A stretch of DNA of 56,181 bases from Agrobacterium rubi TR3 = NBRC 13261 (lineage in GTDB: Bacteria > Pseudomonadota > Alphaproteobacteria > Rhizobiales > Rhizobiaceae), in the NCBI RefSeq assembly GCF_000739935.1, contig NZ_BBJU01000008.1:1-56181 (forward strand), in the 5' to 3' direction. How positions within the stretch are numbered: the first letter of the stretch is position 1; the number at the start of each line of letters is the position of its first letter. Made by a program: the position numbers and the translations under genes. Below, piece by piece: positions 56,041 through 56,181 of this stretch. The notes below the pieces were generated by a model. That model did not search any database. It was not told where the DNA came from and saw only the letters and a program-made list of their open reading frames with translations.

Positions 56041-56181
56041 TGGGTGCGGATGCGCCCCCCTCTGTCCCGCCGGGCATCTCCCCCACAGGTGGGGAGATCG
56101 GCTGGGCGCACGAACGTCGCTTCACCTTCGACGTCAGAGATGGGCAGGAGGTCACCGCAAGTCGATCTCCCTCCTTGTGGG
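56041..56181. repeat. Rhizobial intergenic repeat (RIME-like), cut by the window end
   Basis: ATCTCCCC (56076-56083) and GGGGAGAT (56091-56098) form a hairpin in a GC-rich mosaic, and a similar second ATCTCCC-CTTGTGGG piece starts at 56164 and runs out of the window. This text is typical of mosaic elements upstream of rhizobial genes. Confidence 0.65.

Overview
The window is about 56 kb of chromosome from a member of the Rhizobiaceae, most probably the Agrobacterium/Rhizobium group. The evidence is the separate F0 ATP-synthase operon with two b-type subunits, the alphaproteobacterial set of mutL, DUF2093, lpxK, waaA, DUF4170, inositol-phosphatase-like and pmbA genes, a short HisG with its HisZ partner, a groESL operon with a CIRCE operator, and palindromic intergenic repeats of the kind common in rhizobia. 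Coding density is high and there is no phage, insertion sequence, CRISPR array, rRNA or tRNA that I can see. Most of the window is core genome.

Left part (1-13,000, nearly all minus strand): a chemoreceptor; the F0 operon atpI-atpB-atpE-atpF'-atpF with a good promoter and terminator; a SleB-type cell-wall hydrolase; corA and kup (Mg2+ and K+ uptake); an Mrp/ApbC P-loop ATPase lacking the usual CxxC; and a pair made of a LuxR-type regulator with a degraded signal pocket and a leaderless NrtA/CmpA-like binding protein. From 13.2 to 17.4 kb an IclR regulator diverges from a four-gene operon (SDR dehydrogenase, dgoK, dgoA, SMP-30 lactonase). It looks like a De Ley-Doudoroff-type galactose/galactonate route, with two tandem palindromic operators in the divergent promoter.

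Middle part (17.4-43.2 kb): two c-di-GMP/phosphorelay-type proteins (GGDEF-EAL with a degenerate GGDEF; PAS-PAS-pseudoreceiver-receiver without a kinase), mutL with an endonuclease motif, DUF2093, a ferritin-like stress protein, the lipid A/Kdo genes lpxK and waaA with a HAD phosphatase between them, DUF4170, an inositol-phosphatase-like gene, pmbA, a patatin, rsmD, an RluB-type pseudouridine synthase with a very long Arg/Gly/Asp-rich tail, tadA, a lipoprotein, ileS, ribF, a class IIA HAD protein, an acyltransferase and chrA.

Right part (43.2-56.2 kb): groES-groEL under a heat-shock-type promoter and CIRCE, an unrecognised membrane protein, DoxX, a his cluster (hisS-VOC-hisZ-hisG), a toxin-antitoxin pair with its own operator, translationally coupled to an unrecognised Rossmann-like protein, DUF305, DNA-3-methyladenine glycosylase I, an L,D-transpeptidase and glcF. 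The window ends in a rhizobial-type intergenic repeat.

The most interesting candidates for new biology are the LuxR solo plus cytoplasmic binding-protein pair, the TA module coupled to a putative methyltransferase-like gene, the kinase-less receiver protein beside the degenerate GGDEF-EAL protein, and the disordered RluB tail. All functional statements rest on reading motifs by eye; no database search was possible.
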